From positions 1 through 9,179 of the forward strand of contig JAQUTS010000064.1 in NCBI GenBank assembly GCA_028694275.1: DNA of 9,179 nucleotides, in the 5' to 3' direction. This document shows positions 5,647 to 9,179 of this stretch, piece by piece. The notes under the pieces are model-generated. The model was not told the origin of the DNA and ran no database searches. It worked only from the letters and a program-made list of their open reading frames with translations. Each line of letters starts with the position of its first letter. The first letter of the stretch is position 1. This stretch comes from Candidatus Gastranaerophilales bacterium. Lineage in GTDB: Bacteria > Cyanobacteriota > Vampirovibrionia > Gastranaerophilales > CAJFVJ01. The position numbers and the translations under genes were made by a program.

Positions 5647-7146
5647 ATGAAAAAAAGAGCATTAATAAGTGTTTATGATAAAACAGGCGTTGTTGAATTG
5701 GCTTCAAGTCTCATAAAAAAAGGCTATGAAATCATATCGACAGGCGGAACAGCCAAAACTCTCAAAGAAGCAGGTGTTGGTGTTGTTGAAGTCGCTGATG
5801 TGACAGGTTTTGAGGAGATTTTATCAGGTAGGGTAAAGACTCTTCACCCCAATATTTTTGGCGGAATTTTGGCAACTGAAGCACAAATAGATGAGATTTT
5901 AGCCAAAAACATCTCCCCGATTGATCTTGTTGTTGTGAATCTTTATCCTTTTGAAGATGCTTCTAAAAAAGATTTTATTATGCAGGATTTGGTAGAATAT
6001 ATTGATATCGGCGGGGTGTCACTTCTTCGTGCTGCTGCCAAAAACTTTGAGCGGGTATGTGTTCTTTGCGGCTCGTCTCAGTATGAGGATTTTATCAAAA
6101 AAGAAACTACCCTTGAGTATCGCCAAAACCTTGCAAAAGAGGCTTTTTTACTTACTTCAAAATATGATTCTTTGATTGCGAATGCCTTATCCGCTAAAGA
6201 AGGAATGCCTGAGAATATGAGTGTTTCTTTAAGCAAGAAATCAGAGCTTAGATATGGCGAAAATCCTCACCAAAAGGCAGCTTTGTACAAGTTTGGCAAA
6301 GAAGTCGAATACGATATATTAAACGGCAAAGAGCTTTCTTACAATAATATTGTTGATATTTGTTCTGCACTTGATATAGTAAGTGAGTTTTATGATGTGG
6401 CCGCGACGGCTGTTATTAAGCACAATAATCCCTGTGGCGTTGCGCTTGGGGATGATATGTTTGATTCTTATTTGAAGGCATTTGATTGTGATCCTATCAG
6501 TGCTTTTGGCGGAATTATCGCCTTTACGCAAAAAGTCACTCTTGATATTGCAAAACATGCGAGCAGTATTTTCTTGGAAGTGCTTGTTGCTCCTGATTTT
6601 GATGCTGCGGCATTGGAGGTTTTGAAACAGAAGAAAAATCTTCGTCTTATCAAAATCAATACAAAATTGAGCGATTATAAAAAGCTCAAAAACATTGATA
6701 TCAAAGCACTTCCTTTTGGGGTTTTGGTGCAAGATACTGATTTGAAAGAACTTGATAAAGATACATTTAAGGTCGTATCAAAGAAAAAACCTACCCAAGA
6801 ACAAGTTGAAGATATGATTTTTGCGTGGAAAGTGGCAAAATACGCCAAGTCTAATGCGATTGTTGTTGCAAAAGATAAAAAAACTCTGGGCATAGGCATC
6901 GGCCAAACAAGTCGAATTGCATCTATGGAAATAGCACTCAATCAGGCTTGTGAAGATGTTAAAGATGCCGTTATTGCATCCGATGGGTTCTTCCCCGCTG
7001 TCGATAATATTCACGCAGCAGCCCAAAACCGCATAGGTGCTATCATTCAGCCGGGCGGAAGCATAAAAGACAAAGATGTAATTGACGCTTGTGATAAACT
7101 TGGTATATCAATGATTACAACATCTATAAGACATTTCAAACATTAA
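5647..7146 (+). CDS. purH: Bifunctional AICAR transformylase / IMP cyclohydrolase
   Basis: PurH performs the last two steps of de novo IMP synthesis: formylation of AICAR with 10-formyl-THF, then ring closure. The N-terminal MGS-like cyclohydrolase domain (about 1-195) has ALISVYDKTG (5-14), STGGTAKTL (31-39), the signature GRVKTLHP (61-68) and IDIGGVSLLRAAAKN (119-133). The transformylase domain (about 200-499) has LRYGENPHQKAALY (201-214), the catalytic Lys-His in IKHNNPCGVA (K258, H259), SAFGGIIAF (285-293), SNAIV (402-406), GIGIGQTSR (415-423), SDGFFP, IQPGGSIKDKDVI and the ending RHFKH. At 499 residues it is a little shorter than the 529 of E. coli. Near the end, ITTSIRHF replaces the commoner VFTGxRHF. 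ATG 5647 follows AAGGGG at 5 nt. The gene stands divergent to the purD-like gene and 8 bp before tmk, with which it is surely co-transcribed. Confidence 0.97.
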   Translation: MKKRALISVYDKTGVVELASSLIKKGYEIISTGGTAKTLKEAGVGVVEVADVTGFEEILSGRVKTLHPNIFGGILATEAQIDEILAKNISPIDLVVVNLYPFEDASKKDFIMQDLVEYIDIGGVSLLRAAAKNFERVCVLCGSSQYEDFIKKETTLEYRQNLAKEAFLLTSKYDSLIANALSAKEGMPENMSVSLSKKSELRYGENPHQKAALYKFGKEVEYDILNGKELSYNNIVDICSALDIVSEFYDVAATAVIKHNNPCGVALGDDMFDSYLKAFDCDPISAFGGIIAFTQKVTLDIAKHASSIFLEVLVAPDFDAAALEVLKQKKNLRLIKINTKLSDYKKLKNIDIKALPFGVLVQDTDLKELDKDTFKVVSKKKPTQEQVEDMIFAWKVAKYAKSNAIVVAKDKKTLGIGIGQTSRIASMEIALNQACEDVKDAVIASDGFFPAVDNIHAAAQNRIGAIIQPGGSIKDKDVIDACDKLGISMITTSIRHFKH

Positions 7147-7154
7147 GGATAACT

Positions 7155-7781
7155 ATGACAAAAGGTTTATTTATTACGCTTGAAGGAGCTGATGGGTCCG
7201 GAAAAACAACCCAAATGGAGAGAATTATTGAATATTTTCAAAAAAACAATCTTCCGTATTTGGTGACAAAAGAACCCGGAGGTGTTGGTGTGGGAGAAAA
7301 AATCAGAGAGATTTTGCTCAATCACAAAGGTCCTGTTTCCAGCAGATGTGAGATGTTTTTGTATTTGGCTGATAGAGCGCAAAACATTGATGTAATTGTT
7401 CAGCCCGCAATTGCTGAGGGTAAGATGGTTCTTTGCGATAGGCATGCGGATTCAACTGTAGCTTATCAAGGTTATGCAAGAGGGCTTGATGTTGAGCAAA
7501 TCAATATGCTCAATAACATCGCTACCGCAGGGCGGAAGCCTGATTTGACGCTGCTTTTTGATGTCGAAACATCAGTTGCGATGCAACGGGTCGGCAACCG
7601 TGCAGAAAAAGACCGTCTTGAATCAGAAGGGGCAGTTTTTCACGCAAAGGTGAGACAAGGCTATTTGGCTATTGCCCAAAAAGAGCCTGAGCGCATAAAA
7701 ATTGTAGATGCAAATTTGTCAGTAGAAGAAGTCTGGACGCAGGTTAAGCGAATATTAGACAGTGAGATTAATCCGTTATAG
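7155..7781 (+). CDS. tmk: Thymidylate kinase
   Basis: It phosphorylates dTMP to dTDP with ATP, the step common to both routes to dTTP. The 208 residues have the P-loop GADGSGKTT (11-19), the EPGG motif (40-43), RCEMFLYLADRAQ (64-76, substrate pocket), DRHADSTVAYQGYARG (95-110, the DRx signature) and a lid region around GNRAEKDRLESEG (147-159) followed by VRQGYLAIA. The lack of a basic residue at the second P-loop variable position and the Arg in the lid fit the bacterial (E. coli-like) type. Length is normal for the family. ATG 7155 has AAGGA (7145-7149) 5 nt upstream, which overlaps the purH stop codon, so it is the second gene of a purH-tmk unit. Every key motif is intact. Confidence 0.96.
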   Translation: MTKGLFITLEGADGSGKTTQMERIIEYFQKNNLPYLVTKEPGGVGVGEKIREILLNHKGPVSSRCEMFLYLADRAQNIDVIVQPAIAEGKMVLCDRHADSTVAYQGYARGLDVEQINMLNNIATAGRKPDLTLLFDVETSVAMQRVGNRAEKDRLESEGAVFHAKVRQGYLAIAQKEPERIKIVDANLSVEEVWTQVKRILDSEINPL

Positions 7782-7798
7782 GATTTTAGTTTTTATAT
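7770..7798 (+). terminator. Weak terminator candidate at the end of tmk
   Basis: AATCC (7770-7774) and GGATT (7781-7785) form a 5-bp stem with a 6-nt loop that contains most of the tmk stop codon, followed by the T-rich TTAGTTTTTATAT. The stem is short and only moderately GC-rich, so partial read-through into the kinase gene is likely. Confidence 0.3.
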
Positions 7799-7835
7799 TT
7801 GTTAACATAATGACAATAAAAATGATTTTTGAATT

Positions 7836-7864
7836 TTTAAGAGTATAATAGAAATACTCATTTT
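7836..7864 (+). promoter_or_regulatory. Kinase promoter -10 with shared palindromic element, copy 2
   Basis: TTTAAGAGTAT (7836-7846) and TACTCATTTT (7855-7864) repeat the element before purH. Here the inverted repeat is GAGTAT/ATACTC with a 7-nt centre. A perfect -10 hexamer TATAAT (7844-7849) lies within it, so transcription would start near 7856, inside the right arm, as expected for a repressor site. No good -35 is seen 16-18 nt upstream. The element ends 19 nt before the kinase ATG. Confidence 0.6.
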
Positions 7865-7883
7865 ATTTGATAAGGAATCAGGT

Positions 7884-8738
7884 ATGGCAGACCTAAAACT
7901 TTTGAGGCAACAAAAGATGCTCTATGCGCTCATTATGCGTGAGGTAATGAATAGAGAATCTATTATCAAAGCTCTTAAGCCGAATTTTTTCGATAGGCTT
8001 AATTGCATGTCACTCAATAGACCTGTTTTGATTGCTATTTCAGGAGAATCCGCATCGGGTAAAACGACCTTTGCCAAGCTTATAAGAGAGCAGGCCGCAC
8101 GCATACAAGAGCGTCGTGATAATCTTATTTTGACTACAATCAAGGGCGATAATTATTTTAATGATATTTCAGAAGGCATCAAAACTTACGGAAGTTTCGA
8201 TGCTCTTTTGCAAACAGGGTACAATCCTGATGCTCCGAGCAGTTTTCAGCTTGATTTGATGAGACGTGATTTGGGCTCTTTGATGAACAAAGAAACAGTT
8301 ATGATTCCTCATTATCATGTTAACGGTACAGGAGTCAGTGTTCCGAATGCAGTAGAAATTAAGCCTGCTGAGGTTGTTATTGTTGAAGGTATGTGTAGTC
8401 TTTACGATGATATCCATGATATTTTTGATCTAAAAATATATGTTGATATTGATGAACAAACACAAACAGAAAGATACCTTTCTAGATGCAAAGAGCGTAA
8501 TCAAGCGGTGGAAGATGCCAAAGAGCAGCTTCGTATCGTGACAGAATCCGCCAAAACATATATCAGACCTACTAAAAAGTACGCAGACATTGTTATTAAC
8601 GGAAGTGCCAATTTGGATAGTCTCAAAGTTTTTGCTTTGAATTTCTTAAAAACAATTCAGCATGTTGAAGAACCTGCTATTGTTAATATTAATAAGGTTG
8701 CGACGGATCTTGTGGAATATAAGTCCGTATCCATCTAA
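7884..8738 (+). CDS. Uridine kinase / phosphoribulokinase-family kinase, substrate uncertain
   Basis: This P-loop kinase probably phosphorylates a nucleoside or related metabolite. Of 284 residues, the first about 45 are an N-terminal extension not found in E. coli Udk (about 213 residues). Then come a beta strand and Walker A GESASGKTT (54-62), GDNYFND (88-94; the usual catalytic-Asp stretch), DAPSSFQLDLM (116-126), IPHYHVNGTG (141-150), the Walker B-like strand VVIVEGMCSLYDD (164-176), YVDIDEQTQTERYLSRCKER (186-205) and RPTKKYADIVING (228-240). The order and motifs match the uridine kinase/PRK family. However, where uridine kinases have PxYDFxxHxR the protein has PHYHVNGTG, so two substrate-pocket residues (Asp and His) seem replaced. 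Uridine kinase is the nearest guess; a PRK-like or other sugar or nucleoside kinase is possible. ATG 7884 has AAGGA 7 nt upstream. It has its own promoter after tmk, and its last 50 bp overlap the end of the opposite gene. Confidence 0.85.
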   Translation: MADLKLLRQQKMLYALIMREVMNRESIIKALKPNFFDRLNCMSLNRPVLIAISGESASGKTTFAKLIREQAARIQERRDNLILTTIKGDNYFNDISEGIKTYGSFDALLQTGYNPDAPSSFQLDLMRRDLGSLMNKETVMIPHYHVNGTGVSVPNAVEIKPAEVVIVEGMCSLYDDIHDIFDLKIYVDIDEQTQTERYLSRCKERNQAVEDAKEQLRIVTESAKTYIRPTKKYADIVINGSANLDSLKVFALNFLKTIQHVEEPAIVNINKVATDLVEYKSVSI

Positions 8739-9177
8739 ATGATTTGACCGCGGAAGGTTTTGTTATGTTGCCATCGACTTTTGCCGTGAATTCTTGAGAA
8801 GGTGCTCCTTGTATGGAAAGAGCAGGGATTTCTCTTCTTTGGGCATCTGATACGTTTGTTTCCACAAGTCCTATTGTGTATTTGGTCAAACTGTCAAAAC
8901 CGGGCACTTTTTGTATGACTTTTTCTAATGAAAAATCGCCCAAAGGTCCCAAAATTCCCATTACATCTTCTGATAATCTTCCGTACACATTCAGGCTTCC
9001 ATACCCGTTAGTATTGTTTATGTAGCCTTTCATGTAGAGGCTTAGGCGTGGTCCTTGGGTTTTCATAGAATCTACTCTTACGATTCCTCCTTTGATGAAA
9101 GTTAGTTGTCCGTAAGCTTTTTCAAATTCACCCGTACGTTTAAGGCGCACCCCATTTAGGATGCGGTTCAGATTTAG
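8689..9177 (-). CDS. AsmA-like envelope protein, C-terminal fragment
   Basis: The frame is open to the right edge, so the start is outside; about 162 C-terminal residues are visible, from LNLNRILNGVRLKRTGEFEKAYGQL to DPSQPY. The stretch alternates hydrophobic and polar residues in short beta strands with repeated glycine turns: GQLTFIKGGIVRVDSMKTQGPRLSLYMKGYINNTNGYGSLNVYGRLS, then a helical DVMGILGPLGDFSLEKVIQKVPG. This pattern (an included element, then 'x-GP-x-L-x-x-x-G-x-I', then a final 'IxGxxxxPxxxV' block with IQGAPSQEFTAKVDGNI) is that of AsmA/TamB-type proteins, inner-membrane-anchored periplasmic bridges linked to lipid transport or outer membrane assembly. The assignment rests on pattern only, as no catalytic motif exists in this family. 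A GTG at 9150 is internal. Its 3' end runs 50 bp into the convergent kinase gene, and no terminator is seen between them. Confidence 0.6.
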   Translation of the reverse strand, partial: LNLNRILNGVRLKRTGEFEKAYGQLTFIKGGIVRVDSMKTQGPRLSLYMKGYINNTNGYGSLNVYGRLSEDVMGILGPLGDFSLEKVIQKVPGFDSLTKYTIGLVETNVSDAQRREIPALSIQGAPSQEFTAKVDGNITKPSAVKSFRWIRTYIPQDPSQPY

Positions 9178-9179
9178 GG

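Noticed and set aside
6319..6732. 137-codon minus-strand frame inside purH
   Set aside because: It is antisense to the conserved transformylase domain; the length is explained by codon bias of purH and the sequence resembles no protein family.
7782..7835. Possible riboswitch or attenuator before the kinase gene
   Set aside because: The stretch is AT-rich with no stable stems and no recognisable aptamer core, and the likely transcript start lies downstream of it.

Overview
The window is AT-rich and reads as chromosomal core DNA of a Gram-negative-type, flagellin-bearing bacterium. The PRPP synthetase closely resembles the cyanobacterial form as I remember it, including the SVSSL/MF ending. 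With the low GC content, a flagellin and an AsmA-like envelope protein, this suggests the non-photosynthetic sister lineage of Cyanobacteria (Vampirovibrionia/'Melainabacteria', e.g. Gastranaerophilales). That assignment is an inference from remembered protein resemblance, not a search result.

Layout: (1) 3-419, the 3' end of the housekeeping sigma factor gene rpoD, closed by a strong terminator. (2) 420-719, a leader region with a 24-nt palindrome and candidate promoters, then a single short flagellin gene (720-1586) with its own terminator. (3) 1651-1834, a structured non-coding element with two diverged direct-repeat copies; its inner end overlaps the stop codon of prs. (4) 1833-5520, a tight minus-strand operon, purD-like > glmU > prs, in which each junction overlaps by 4 nt. 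(5) 5521-5646, a divergent promoter region. (6) 5647-7781, the plus-strand purH > tmk pair. (7) 7782-8738, a separately promoted uridine kinase/phosphoribulokinase-like gene. (8) 8689-9177, the C-terminal end of a minus-strand AsmA-like protein that runs off the right edge and overlaps the kinase tail by 50 bp.

Together regions 4-7 form a nucleotide-precursor neighbourhood. Prs makes PRPP, PurD and PurH are early and final steps of de novo IMP synthesis, Tmk supplies dTDP, and the last kinase probably acts on a nucleoside or related substrate. GlmU makes UDP-GlcNAc for peptidoglycan and LPS; glmU-prs adjacency is also known from Bacillus.

The points most worth a second look are: a full-length PurD homologue in which several catalytic and substrate motifs are simultaneously altered; a shared palindromic element just upstream of both purH and the kinase gene; the intergenic structured repeat that appears to have extended the end of PRPP synthetase; and a lone flagellin whose TLR5-contact residues are largely substituted. 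I see no CRISPR array, insertion sequence, tRNA or rRNA gene, and no clear new multi-gene defence or mobile system.
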